Source: an uncultured Anaerococcus sp. (lineage in GTDB: Bacteria; Bacillota; Clostridia; Tissierellales; Peptoniphilaceae). Taken from it: 64,000 nt of DNA. Under the pieces are notes generated by a model that saw only the letters and a program-made list of their open reading frames with translations, did no database searches and was not told the origin of the DNA. Below are positions 53,486 through 61,830 of the stretch, one piece after another; positions within the stretch are counted from its first letter, which is position 1, and every line of letters begins with the position of its first letter. Location of the stretch: NCBI RefSeq assembly GCF_943912385.1, contig NZ_CALTTY010000007.1, positions 1 to 64,000 of the forward strand, given 5' to 3'. A program made the translations under genes and the position numbers.

Positions 53486-54502
53486 ATGGATAAAATAAAT
53501 TTAAAAGATAAGGAAACATTAGAAAAACTCAGAGATTACCTAGACACAAGTGATATGAGCGAAGAAGAGCTCATAGAACTTGTGGAATCTATGACTGAAG
53601 AACAAAAAGAAGAAATCCTAGACATAATCTCTGATGATGACGATGAAGACTTTGATGATGAGCTAATAGGTTCTGCAAAAAAGGGTGTAAATACCTCCCT
53701 TGCCCCTATCAGGCGCAGGGACATGGTAAGGTTATCAGACCTAAATAACGAAGAAATAGTCGAGCAATTCCAGCTAGGCAACCAAAATGCCCTATCGGCC
53801 CTGGTAGAAAAAAACCAAGGGTTGGTAAGAAGTAGGGCCTCTTATTTCTTTAGGTCTCACGGCAATGACCTAGACCTTGAAGACCTGGTCCAATCAGGAA
53901 TGCTAGGCATGATTCGTGCCGCTGAAAAATTCGACCTAACCTTAGGCTACAAATTTACAACCTATGCCTACAAGTGGATAGATAAGGCCATCAGAAAGGC
54001 CATCAACAAAGAAGGACATACAATAAGAATACCAGCAGGTAAGTACTTAAAATTAAACAAACTAAAACAAATCCTAAAGGCCAACCCAGAAGCAACGGAT
54101 GAGGAGCTTTACAGGATTCTAGAAAATGAAGGGATCAACAAAAAACAAGCTGATGACCTATTTTTGATAAATAGAAACCAAGTAAACTCCACCTCCCTAA
54201 ACATCAACCTAGATTCTGAAGACTCCACAGGTGATGAGCTAATGGACATGGTAGGGGACGAATCCACCCCAGTAGACATGTTAATTTTAGAAAAAGACAT
54301 GGAAAACTTCCTCATGCAAGCCCTAGACCAGCTTACAGAAAGGGAAAAGCAAATCATAATCTTTAGGTATGGCCTCGATAACGAAAAACCAAAGACCCTA
54401 GAGCAAATAGGTTCAATCTATGACCTATCCCGTGAGAGGATAAGACAAATAGAAAACCAAGCCCTAGGCAAGTTAAAAGATTATTCAGATTCTATAGGAT
54501 AA
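53486..54502 (+). CDS. Sigma-70 family RNA polymerase sigma factor
   Basis: A 338-residue sigma factor. Acidic N-terminal segment (about 1-60, with a DDDDEDFDDE run), region 2 with DLVQSGMLGMIRAAEKFD and YKFTTYAYKWIDKAIRKAI, a region 3, and region 4 ending REKQIIIFRYGL..SRERIRQIENQAL. Region 4 is of primary-sigma type, but the HTIRIPAGK stretch replaces the usual RTIRIPVHM. The locus is that of sigH in Bacillus, yet this protein looks like the RpoD group. It may be a second, RpoD-like sigma; whether a separate rpoD exists cannot be told here. Confidence 0.88.
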   Translation: MDKINLKDKETLEKLRDYLDTSDMSEEELIELVESMTEEQKEEILDIISDDDDEDFDDELIGSAKKGVNTSLAPIRRRDMVRLSDLNNEEIVEQFQLGNQNALSALVEKNQGLVRSRASYFFRSHGNDLDLEDLVQSGMLGMIRAAEKFDLTLGYKFTTYAYKWIDKAIRKAINKEGHTIRIPAGKYLKLNKLKQILKANPEATDEELYRILENEGINKKQADDLFLINRNQVNSTSLNINLDSEDSTGDELMDMVGDESTPVDMLILEKDMENFLMQALDQLTEREKQIIIFRYGLDNEKPKTLEQIGSIYDLSRERIRQIENQALGKLKDYSDSIG

Positions 54503-54508
54503 GATAGG

Positions 54509-54538
54509 ACCGACTTTTTAAAAAGAGTCGGTTTTTTT
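54509..54538 (+). terminator. Terminator after the sigma factor gene
   Basis: ACCGACT (54509-54515) pairs with AGTCGGT (54526-54532), followed by T. Confidence 0.85.
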
Positions 54539-54730
54539 ATTGCCAAAAACTTCTATCTTTTATTAATCCCAGATTAATTTTTATTATATTTTTGTATTTT
54601 TATATTTTATCATGTACAAAATTCCCTACGATGGTATAATTATCCCGAGACAGATTTAATATAATATATTTTTATTATTTATGAAAAATGTATTATTATC
54701 TATGAAAATAATAAGAAAAGGAAGTGAAAC

Positions 54731-55453
54731 ATGATAGAAGTAAAAAATTTCACCAAGGACTACTCGACTACAAAAAGAGCTGTCGATGACATATCCTTTG
54801 TGGCAAAAGATGGCGAAATCTTTGGATTCTTAGGACCAAATGGAGCAGGAAAGTCCACTACCATCAAGTCCATTGTAGGGATAAATTCAAAGACAGAAGG
54901 CGAGATTAATATAAATGGCCTTAGTCTTGAAGAAGACCCAATGACATACAAAAGCCAATTTTCCTATGTCCCAGACAACCCAGAATTATTCGAAAATTAT
55001 TCAGGAAATGAATATATAAACTTTCTAGCAGATATATATGGGGTGGATACAAAGACAAGACAGGAAAGGCTTGACTACTACCTTGGCTACTTTGATATAA
55101 GAGATGCCATGAAAGATCAAATTTCAACCTATTCCCATGGTATGGCCCAAAGACTTGCCATAATAGGCGCCCTAATTCATGACCCTCAGGTTTTAATCTT
55201 AGATGAGCCTATGGTAGGACTTGATGCCAAAAGTGCCTACAACCTAAAACAGATTCTAAGAGCAAGAGCAGAGGCGGGTAAGACTGTCATGTTTTCAACC
55301 CACGTCATGGAAATCGCCCAGGAATTATGCGATAGGATAGCTATCATCTCCAAGGGAAAAATTATAGCCATGGGTAGTTTCGATGAGATTAAACACACCG
55401 CAAACAAAGACGGGTCCCTAGAGCAAGTATTTTTGGAGCTTACTGATGAATAA
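54731..55453 (+). CDS. ABC transporter ATP-binding protein
   Basis: A 240-residue ATPase. Walker A GPNGAGKS (about 35-42), a signature of YSHGMAQR type instead of LSGGQ, Walker B LILDEPMVGLD and H-loop STHV are present. This class usually pairs with ABC-2 exporters for bacteriocins, antibiotics or lipids. It overlaps the permease gene by 8 bases. Good AGGAAG site; upstream, AT-rich direct repeats of TATTATTTATGAAAA type lie near 54680. Confidence 0.9.
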   Translation: MIEVKNFTKDYSTTKRAVDDISFVAKDGEIFGFLGPNGAGKSTTIKSIVGINSKTEGEININGLSLEEDPMTYKSQFSYVPDNPELFENYSGNEYINFLADIYGVDTKTRQERLDYYLGYFDIRDAMKDQISTYSHGMAQRLAIIGALIHDPQVLILDEPMVGLDAKSAYNLKQILRARAEAGKTVMFSTHVMEIAQELCDRIAIISKGKIIAMGSFDEIKHTANKDGSLEQVFLELTDE

Positions 55454-57098
55454 GTCAAATATCCTAACCCTCGTCAAATATAGTTTCAAGGAATTATTCT
55501 TCCCATATATGCCAAGAAAAACCGTCTCTAATATGCCAAAATCCTACCTAGGAAGGATACTAATCCTTTTATGGACCTATGTATTTTTTGGCTTCATCTT
55601 TACTGGAGTTTTTAAGGCCAGTGCTATGATCTATGTGGCAAATGACAAGGACTACATGTACTTTGTAAGCTTTGCCATGTCTATTACCCTCATGGTCTTT
55701 ATCTTCTACCTGCCACAAATAATGTCAAACCTCTACACCAAGTCGGCCATAGCCAACTACCAGACCATGCCAATTAGTCAGGGAGACTTATTTATGGGCA
55801 AGGTCTTTGGCTTGGTCCTAGGCTTTGTGGATTTTTTAGTCTACCTTGCCATAGGTCTTTTTATCTACTTTGGAGAAAGAGGCTTTGATCCCTGGGTTCT
55901 TATAGGCAGTATCATCCTGTATTTCCCAATGATCTACCTGCCTTACGGACTTTTATCCCTCTTTCTCCTGGTGATAAAAAAGTTTACCAATGTAAATAGG
56001 CACACCAAGCTCTTTAAGACCCTAGGCTACCTTATCATGTTTGCTATCATGGGAGGGATTTATTACTTTTCCTTTTCATCATCTTCAAACCCTGATATGG
56101 TAAATAACATTGATGCTAATATAAACAAAATAACAGACATGGTAGGCACGGTATCAAATATATTTTTTAATGCAAAAATTTTTGGACTAGCCCTAACAGG
56201 AAAAGCAAGCCAGAGGCTTATTTTTACCCTTATTCTACTGGGACTAAGTTTAATTTTAGCCCTCATATCCTATAAGCTAGCTAACAAATACTACTACCAG
56301 GCAGTCTTTGATGAGCACCTAGACACATCAAAGAAAAAAATAGAGAAGGGTAAGGATGTAAAATTAGAAGCAGGAAGCCAGTTTAAAGCCATATTCAAAA
56401 AAGACCTAAAGACCCTATTTTCAAACATAGTCTTCCTATCAGGCCCCATAACCATGGCCATCATCATTATAATGATGGGACTTGGCCAGTCCAAGGTCTT
56501 TTTAAAGGATTCAGACCTTAGCCTAAGAGGGCCAGAGTTTTTACTAACAGCCTTCCTAATCTCCCTCGGTGTAGGTTTATTTATCTGGATAAATGGGGGT
56601 CTTGCAAGTACCGCCCTATCAAGAGAAGGCAAAAACTTCTACCTCTTCCAGACCCTGCCAATAGACCCAAAGACCCATATGAAGGCAAGATTTTCATCAG
56701 CCTACCTGGTAACCTGCGGGATAAACCTAATAATAGCCCTAGCCTTTACCATCATCCTAAAACTAGATATCCTAGCCTTGCCGGTGATATTTCTAGGCCT
56801 ATCCCTATCAGCAGCCTTTGCGACAGTGATAAGTCTCTACTTCGGGACCTTTATGATAAACACAACCTGGAAAAAACCCCAAGAAATCCAGCAGGGTAAG
56901 GGACTAAAGGCAGTCGGCTTCTACCTAGGCTCCCTCATAGTCATGGGGATCCTAGCTCTAATAGTCTTTGCCATTACAGAGACAACAGATAACATCATCT
57001 TAGGAGCAGGTAGTGCCTTTCTTTTAGTCCTCCTAGTCACTTTTATAGTCCTAAAAGCCTGCCTTAAAAAATATACTAAAGGCTTCATGGACGTATAA
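55446..57098 (+). CDS. ABC exporter permease
   Basis: A 550-residue membrane protein with about twelve hydrophobic segments: six near the N-terminus (about 35-280), a cytoplasmic stretch (about 285-320), then six more (about 325-540). It is the membrane partner of the overlapping ATPase gene. The family is an ABC-2-like putative exporter; the substrate is unknown. Confidence 0.85.
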   Translation: MNKSNILTLVKYSFKELFFPYMPRKTVSNMPKSYLGRILILLWTYVFFGFIFTGVFKASAMIYVANDKDYMYFVSFAMSITLMVFIFYLPQIMSNLYTKSAIANYQTMPISQGDLFMGKVFGLVLGFVDFLVYLAIGLFIYFGERGFDPWVLIGSIILYFPMIYLPYGLLSLFLLVIKKFTNVNRHTKLFKTLGYLIMFAIMGGIYYFSFSSSSNPDMVNNIDANINKITDMVGTVSNIFFNAKIFGLALTGKASQRLIFTLILLGLSLILALISYKLANKYYYQAVFDEHLDTSKKKIEKGKDVKLEAGSQFKAIFKKDLKTLFSNIVFLSGPITMAIIIIMMGLGQSKVFLKDSDLSLRGPEFLLTAFLISLGVGLFIWINGGLASTALSREGKNFYLFQTLPIDPKTHMKARFSSAYLVTCGINLIIALAFTIILKLDILALPVIFLGLSLSAAFATVISLYFGTFMINTTWKKPQEIQQGKGLKAVGFYLGSLIVMGILALIVFAITETTDNIILGAGSAFLLVLLVTFIVLKACLKKYTKGFMDV

Positions 57099-57162
57099 AA
57101 GGATTTAGCCTAAGCTTTATAGATCTTTTATAAGACCTTGCATACAAAGTAAAAAAGCCCTT

Positions 57163-57195
57163 CATTTCGACCGAAGGAAGTAAGCGGAGAAATCT
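57163..57195 (+). repeat. Dispersed short palindrome with CATTTCGACCG..CGGAGAAATC
   Basis: ATTTC/GAAAT and CCG/CGG pair around an AAGGAAGTAAG centre. Similar sequences recur scattered through many genomes; here a single copy lies in the tail of the exporter operon, just before its terminator. Confidence 0.5.
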
Positions 57196-57210
57196 ATTTG
57201 CCTAAACCCT

Positions 57211-57239
57211 AAGCCCAGCTTTTAAAAGCTGGGTTTTTT
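57211..57239 (+). terminator. Terminator after the ABC exporter operon
   Basis: CCCAGCTTTTAAAAGCTGGG (57214-57233) is a perfect palindrome followed by six T. Confidence 0.9.
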
Positions 57240-57271
57240 AGGTATAGTAATTTATCAGAAAGGATGAAATT

Positions 57272-58060
57272 ATGGAATATCAAAAACCCTTTATATATAT
57301 AGACACAAACTTTAACCCATCAGATGCACTCTTTATAAAAATGGCCCTTGACTCCTTTGAATTTGAGCTAGTAGGCCTATCAGCAAATAGGTCCTTCATG
57401 TCAAGTGCGGCAGCTGGAGAAAATATCCTAGGCCTTGTAAATAGCGAAGACCTATTCTTAAGTGTAGCAAGAAATTACGACGATAAAAAATCAGAAAAAG
57501 ACAGAAAGATTTTCACCCCACAGGCTGACTACTTAGAAGATATGGACGCCTACCATAACCTCTACGACATCGCCTCAGACTGCGGCAGGCTAGATATAAT
57601 AGCAACAGGCGACCTATCAAACATAGCCAAATCTATCAGACGATATGAGGAAATTGTAGACTACATCGACCATATCTTTATGGTCCTTCCTGATATAGGA
57701 AAGACTAGTGAAAATGACCTAAACGACCTTGACCTAATCCTATCCTCAGGCATCAAACTCTTCCTAATAGACCAGAAATTTACAGAAGACTTTACTCTTA
57801 CTGGAGAAAATCTAGGAAAACCCAAGGCGGAGGGTAAAACTCTCAGAAAAGTCTTAGAAGACTATGACGGCCAAGCCCTAACAGGCCCCCTCCTCCTCTA
57901 CCTATCCCAAAGTCCTGAAGCCTTCATCTTTGAAGAAAGAGGGCTTAGGGTAAACTTTGCTGAAAAGATAATAACAAAGGATAGCAAAAGACCTAAGGCC
58001 TATTTGGTAAATAAGGTAAACGAAGAAAGCTTCTACGACTACCTAAAATCCAAACTATGA
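57272..58060 (+). CDS. Nucleoside hydrolase-like protein with degenerate active site
   Basis: A 262-residue protein that recalls the inosine-uridine nucleoside hydrolase fold at its start. The calcium-binding DTDPGxDDA motif appears as DTNFNPSDA (11-19), so two of the four acidic ligands are gone. The C-terminal part has little family signature. It overlaps the next gene by 4 bases. It may be a catalytically dead or re-purposed relative. The fold assignment is moderate. Confidence 0.5.
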   Translation: MEYQKPFIYIDTNFNPSDALFIKMALDSFEFELVGLSANRSFMSSAAAGENILGLVNSEDLFLSVARNYDDKKSEKDRKIFTPQADYLEDMDAYHNLYDIASDCGRLDIIATGDLSNIAKSIRRYEEIVDYIDHIFMVLPDIGKTSENDLNDLDLILSSGIKLFLIDQKFTEDFTLTGENLGKPKAEGKTLRKVLEDYDGQALTGPLLLYLSQSPEAFIFEERGLRVNFAEKIITKDSKRPKAYLVNKVNEESFYDYLKSKL

Positions 58061-58578
58061 AAATAAAAAAACCAGGATCAAGGATACTAAAAACAGGCCT
58101 CGCCGTGCTAATCTCAATGCTCATATCCCACCTAAGATTTGGCACAGGACTTGCTTTCTACTCGGCCATAGCGGCCATAATCTGCATGCAACCAAACGTC
58201 CACCAAACCTTCCATAAAGGTCTAGGCAGGATAACAGGAACAATCTTTGGAGGAATTATGGGCCTAATCTACCTCCTCTTAATCCCAGAAGGAAAATTCC
58301 CCGAGCCTCTATCATACCTAATAATCTCCCTCCTAGTAACCCTAATAATATGGATAATGTCCCTGATAAATAAAAAAGAAGCAGTCTCCATAGCAGGCAT
58401 AGTCTTCCTATCCATAACCATAAACCACGCCACCGACATAAACCCCTTATCCTTCGCCACAAGCAGAGTAATAGACACCCTAATAGGAGTAATAATAGCC
58501 TTCCTAGTAAACTACCTAGACTTCAAAATAAGAAAAAAAGAAACTAATGGTAGTTCAAACTTTGTAAGCAAAGTTTGA
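58057..58578 (+). CDS. Aromatic acid exporter (ArAE/FUSC-like) family membrane protein
   Basis: A 173-residue protein with four to five hydrophobic segments (about 12-30, 34-50, 60-80, 86-106, 110-165). It matches the small FUSC/ArAE_1-type membrane family in the FHKGLGRITGTIFGG stretch (about 52-66). The last roughly 12 residues and the stop codon are encoded by a family A repeat starting at 58545, so the original C-terminus was replaced by the insertion. Overlaps the upstream gene. Confidence 0.75.
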   Translation: MKIKKPGSRILKTGLAVLISMLISHLRFGTGLAFYSAIAAIICMQPNVHQTFHKGLGRITGTIFGGIMGLIYLLLIPEGKFPEPLSYLIISLLVTLIIWIMSLINKKEAVSIAGIVFLSITINHATDINPLSFATSRVIDTLIGVIIAFLVNYLDFKIRKKETNGSSNFVSKV

Positions 58579-58700
58579 ACAATCTCCAATATTTTTCGAG
58601 CACTAAGAGTGCGAAGCAAAAATATATGGAGAACCTTATGTAATTTTTTACAATGAATGTGACGAAGAGGAGCATTCATTGTAAAAAGATTACGTTCCCT
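58545..58700 (+). repeat. Dispersed repeat family A, copy with complete hairpins
   Basis: Three strong stems: GTTCAAACTTTG/CAAAGTTTGAAC around TAAG (58553-58580), CTCCAATATTTTT with AAAAATATATGGAG enclosing GCAC/GTGC, and ACAATGAATG/CATTCATTGT. The copy at 59803 is longer through insertions; an inverted copy lies at 32626-32797. It is non-coding except where it ends the upstream gene. Confidence 0.85.
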
Positions 58701-58740
58701 TTGAAGTAAATGCACCGTTATCACCTATAAAACTCCCTAA

Positions 58741-59025
58741 CTAAGACAAATCATAATACAACTCCCTGAAATAAGGATTATCCTTCTCTACCAAAGCATA
58801 CTTCTTCTTACGACTATATTTTTTAATCTGCTTCTCCCTAGCTCTCGATTCATAAAAATCTTCCCCATATTCAAAGTAAACAAGCTTTGTAATATTATAT
58901 TTAGCGGTATGAGCATCTGGATCGACATGGTTCTTATGCTCCCACACTCTTTTTTTCAAATCATAAGCATGGCCAACATAAAACCTTTGATTGCTTTTAT
59001 TCATAAGTATATAAACATAATACAT
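58741..59025 (-). CDS. GIY-YIG nuclease family protein
   Basis: A 94-residue protein made only of a GIY-YIG domain (UPF0213/YhbQ type). The opening MYYVYILMNKSNQRFYVGH carries the Y-V-Y..Y-V-G form of the motif (4-18), followed by the catalytic Arg (about 27) and Glu (about 61). Function of such solitary domains is mostly unknown. It is embedded among repeats with copies on both sides, which makes a role in their spread a possibility, not a conclusion. Confidence 0.88.
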   Translation of the reverse strand: MYYVYILMNKSNQRFYVGHAYDLKKRVWEHKNHVDPDAHTAKYNITKLVYFEYGEDFYESRAREKQIKKYSRKKKYALVEKDNPYFRELYYDLS

Positions 59026-59164
59026 AAAAACCCCCTCTAATTTCTTCTATTATATAAGATTCTCATAATAAACGAAATATTTATAATCATAACTTTTATC
59101 ACCAGATTCTATCTATATTCCTATTCTCTAATACCTTCATATAAAGAGATATGCTATACGCCAC

Positions 59165-59264
59165 GACACCGTCTCGACAGAGGCCACAAGGCCGACGAGA
59201 GACCTCTATAGTACCGTCTATATAAGGTTCTGGTAACTGCTCCGTCCCACTTCCATAAAACCCC
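59165..59264 (+). repeat. Dispersed repeat family B, diverged copy
   Basis: It shares GTCTCGA, GAGAGACCTCTATAGTACCGT and the ATATAAGGTTC..GGTAACTGCTCCG tail with the copies at 46215 and 59350, but the 5' arm differs (GACAGAGGCCACAAGGCC). Confidence 0.75.
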
Positions 59265-59349
59265 ATTCAATCCCAACCTAATCCTTCAAACATCATTTTC
59301 TCTATAAACTTTAAAATCCAAAACCACCCTCTCTTCTTAAGCCCTATCC

Positions 59350-59455
59350 TATTAAAAAAACAAACGTCTCGTACTATCACTCCCCGTCTCGAACGAATGT
59401 GAGAGACCTCTATAGTACCGTCTATAAAAGGTTTGGTAACTTCTCCGCCAGCACT
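59350..59455 (+). repeat. Dispersed repeat family B, close copy
   Basis: It starts TATTAAAAAAACAAACGTCT and continues with CGTACTATCACTCCCCGTCT like 46215-46330. The nested GTACTAT/ATAGTAC and GTCTC/GAGAC stems are both intact, with loop sequence GAACGAATGT instead of GAACGAAAGT. Confidence 0.85.
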
Positions 59456-59649
59456 TATATAGTATACATCTATTCTCCACACCCCGGAGCATTCACAAAG
59501 TCTTAATTCAAATAAAATTATAGAGACCTCTCGTCGCTCCGCTCAGTTTACCTCGAGCCTAGTCGAGAGGAGGTGGGAGTTGTCTTCATATATGACCAAT
59601 CAAAGTAAATCCCCCGAAAAATAATAAAACCCAAAACTCCCCCCCGTCT

Positions 59650-59720
59650 CTGAAGCCCTATCCCAATCCGATGTAATCGGATTGATGGAAGGACTGATGC
59701 TTTAGTATGAAGCCCTAACC
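59650..59720 (+). repeat. Dispersed repeat family C, copy 2
   Basis: Nearly identical to 46141-46210: CTGAAGCCCTATCCCAATCC, the GATGTAATC centre, and GCTTTAGTATGAAGCCCTA at the end. Confidence 0.85.
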
Positions 59721-59802
59721 TCATTCTAGACAAGCCCGTCGGCTCGAGGAGACGAATGGCTGGTAGGCCTGATACTTTAGTAGAACGAAAGTGAGAGACC
59801 TC

Positions 59803-60084
59803 TAATGGTAGTTCAAATTTTTACTAAAGTATCAGACCTTCCTACAATTTGATTTTATCAAATTGGGATAGGACTTCAGTAGACAAAATTTGAATGGTCT
59901 CCAATATTTTCCAAGCACTAAAAGTGCACAGCAAAAATATATGGAGAACTTTATGTAAAAACAAGCCCGTCCGGCTGATGGAGGACCCGTGCGGAGCACT
60001 CGCAGTGTAGCGAGAAAGCCAGTCCGGCTGATGGAGGACAATGTGACGAACAGGAACATTCATTGTAAAAATATTACGTTCCCC
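59803..60084 (+). repeat. Dispersed repeat family A, long copy with nested inserts
   Basis: The ends (TAATGGTAGTTCAAA and ATTACGTTCCC) and the CTCCAATATTTT..TATATGGAG arm match the copy at 58545. Inside the first hairpin lies a diverged, inverted family C element (59818-59884). Before the last hairpin is an about 80-base insert with two copies of GTCCGGCTGATGGAGGA. Confidence 0.8.
59818..59884 (-). repeat. Dispersed repeat family C, inverted diverged copy within family A
   Basis: Reverse complement of family C with changes: TACTAAAGTATCAGACCTTC, a CAATTTGATTTTATCAAATTG hairpin and GGGATAGGACTTCAG. The hairpin keeps its shape (AATTTGA/TCAAATT) though its sequence differs from AATCCGAT/ATCGGATT. 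Confidence 0.7.
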
Positions 60085-60270
60085 TTAGAGTCCCTATATC
60101 GTCCCACCTCAACTCCTCCGTCCCACCTCCATAAAAACCCTCCCCACACCCCAAACCTAACTCAAAAAAACCCCCCGTCCTTATAAGATGGTGAGGAGCC
60201 CCCCCAAAAAACTAAGAAACCTCCATTCTTATGGTATAGTATATAAAAAAACACTAGCAAAGGAGTAATT

Positions 60271-61047
60271 ATGGACTTTTCTTTAGTACCAGTATCAGAC
60301 ACAACATTTTTCAACTTTATCTACCTAGGACTCGCCTCAAAGGATAAAAACCTCACCGCCATGTTCAACACCAGAGGCAACACCATGGTTAAGGAATCTC
60401 TAGCGGCAGACCTTGACATAGACTACCTCGACACAGACTATATTGACGATAATAAGACCTACAAGAGAGGATTTTTATCTGACCTTCTTATAGGAGGCCT
60501 TAGGCTAAACAAGGTCCCAGTCCTCGTAGCAAAAGATAAAGCCTTTGACCTTGGCCACGACCCAATGGGCAATACCAATGCCTGCGACATGGTCCTAGGT
60601 TGGAATGTCATCAGCCAATTTTCCTGGAGGGCCTATCCAAAAGAAGGCCGTTTTGAAGTCCAAACATCAGACTTCAAAAAACCATCCGGCAAAAAGACCA
60701 ACCAACCAATCATAAATATAGAAGTAGCAGGAGAGATCACAAAGGCTGCTATAGACTCATCAAGACCCCTCACAATCATCTCCCCATCCCTTGCAAAAAA
60801 AGCCACAGCAGACGATGAGGAAGTAAGTAAAACCATTGCTATGCTAGATGAAGACTCAAAAAACCTCACCCACCTAAGCCGCTTATTTTTCAAAGTCGAC
60901 GGCAAAAAAGTGAGGCTTGGCACAGTAGGGGTAGAAAAAGATCTTGAAAATAAAGACATAGAACTTGTCTTTGGATCAGACCTTCTAAGGTCAACCAACT
61001 GGGCAATCTACGGCCCAACAGCATATATTAGACTAGAAAATTACTAA
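60271..61047 (+). CDS. Two-lobed retropepsin-like protein with degenerate catalytic motifs
   Basis: A 258-residue soluble protein not recognised by name. Two similar halves (about 1-133 and 147-258) each look like a retropepsin lobe: a strand-turn that would carry DTG (here NTRG at 33-36, and DSS at 162-164) followed by a hydrophobic-Gly segment (VLGWNVI at 108-114, VFGSDLL at about 234-240), as in the ILG region of aspartic proteases. Neither half keeps DTG, so catalysis is unlikely. Good AAAGGAG site. It is 2 bases from the AlkD-like gene. Confidence 0.5.
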   Translation: MDFSLVPVSDTTFFNFIYLGLASKDKNLTAMFNTRGNTMVKESLAADLDIDYLDTDYIDDNKTYKRGFLSDLLIGGLRLNKVPVLVAKDKAFDLGHDPMGNTNACDMVLGWNVISQFSWRAYPKEGRFEVQTSDFKKPSGKKTNQPIINIEVAGEITKAAIDSSRPLTIISPSLAKKATADDEEVSKTIAMLDEDSKNLTHLSRLFFKVDGKKVRLGTVGVEKDLENKDIELVFGSDLLRSTNWAIYGPTAYIRLENY

Positions 61048-61049
61048 CC

Positions 61050-61730
61050 ATGACAGATAAAATAAGAGAAATAAGAAAAATCTTAAAAGAAAATTCAGAC
61101 CCAGTAAGGGCAGAGAATATGTCTGCCTACATGAGAAATAAGTTTGCCTTTTACGGCATCCCCGCCGCAAAAAGGCGAGACTTAACCATGCCCTATATAA
61201 GGGAAGGAAAAAGAGGAGGTAAAATCGACTGGGACCTCCTCTTTAATCTTTTTAAGGAAGAGAGAAGGGAAATGGCCTACTTAGCCCTTGATATCCTAAA
61301 AGCCCAAAAAGATGCCCTAAGACCCTCCGACTTTGAAAGTCTCATAGGCCTTTCCGAGATCAAACCCTGGTGGGATACCATCGACCTTCTAGATGGATTT
61401 ATAGGAAAGATCGCCCTCATGGACGACTCCTTAGAAGAGCAAATCCTAGACCTTGCCCAGGCGGACAATTTCTGGCTCAGACGAATAGCCATTGGCCACC
61501 AGAGAAGATACAAGGAAAAGACCGACACCGACCTTTTAGAAAAAATCATAAAAATCAACCTACAAATCCCCTTCAAGGACAAGGACGAAAAATTTTTTAT
61601 AGAAAAATCCATAGGCTGGGCCCTCAGAGAGTACTCGAAAACAAATCCCGACCGGGTAAAATCCTTCCTCGATAGGGAAAAATCAAGCCTTCCTCCCTTA
61701 TCAAGAAGGGAAGCAAGCAAATACCTATAG
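61050..61730 (+). CDS. DNA alkylation repair protein, AlkD type
   Basis: A 226-residue all-helical HEAT-like-repeat DNA glycosylase of the AlkC/AlkD superfamily. Conserved bits include FYGIPAAKRRD (about 31-41), WWDTIDLLDGFIG (about 109-121) and FWLRRIAIGHQ (about 142-152) with the aromatic and acidic residues of the alkylbase pocket. It starts 2 bases after the upstream stop and has little ribosome site of its own, so it depends on coupling. Confidence 0.87.
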   Translation: MTDKIREIRKILKENSDPVRAENMSAYMRNKFAFYGIPAAKRRDLTMPYIREGKRGGKIDWDLLFNLFKEERREMAYLALDILKAQKDALRPSDFESLIGLSEIKPWWDTIDLLDGFIGKIALMDDSLEEQILDLAQADNFWLRRIAIGHQRRYKEKTDTDLLEKIIKINLQIPFKDKDEKFFIEKSIGWALREYSKTNPDRVKSFLDREKSSLPPLSRREASKYL

Positions 61731-61830
61731 CCTATAAAGTTTTTAGAAATAGTCATTAATATATAATAAAGCTAAAACTACTGTTGTAATTATTGTAAAA
61801 TGTGATAAATATTAATAAATGGAGGATAAG

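Larger units (their letters stand above)
59026..60270. repeat. Repeat nest downstream of the GIY-YIG gene
   Basis: About 1.2 kb without a believable gene. It holds family B copies (59165-59264, 59350-59455), a family C copy (59650-59720), a CTCTCGTCGCTCCGCT segment near 59525, and the long family A copy (59803-60084) with family C nested in it. Some segments are GC-richer than the genome. Short frames in it follow repeat sequence only. Confidence 0.75.

Noticed and set aside
59989..60186. Short ORFs in the repeat nest
   Set aside because: They run through inverted repeats and inserts, lack ribosome sites and have no coding pattern.
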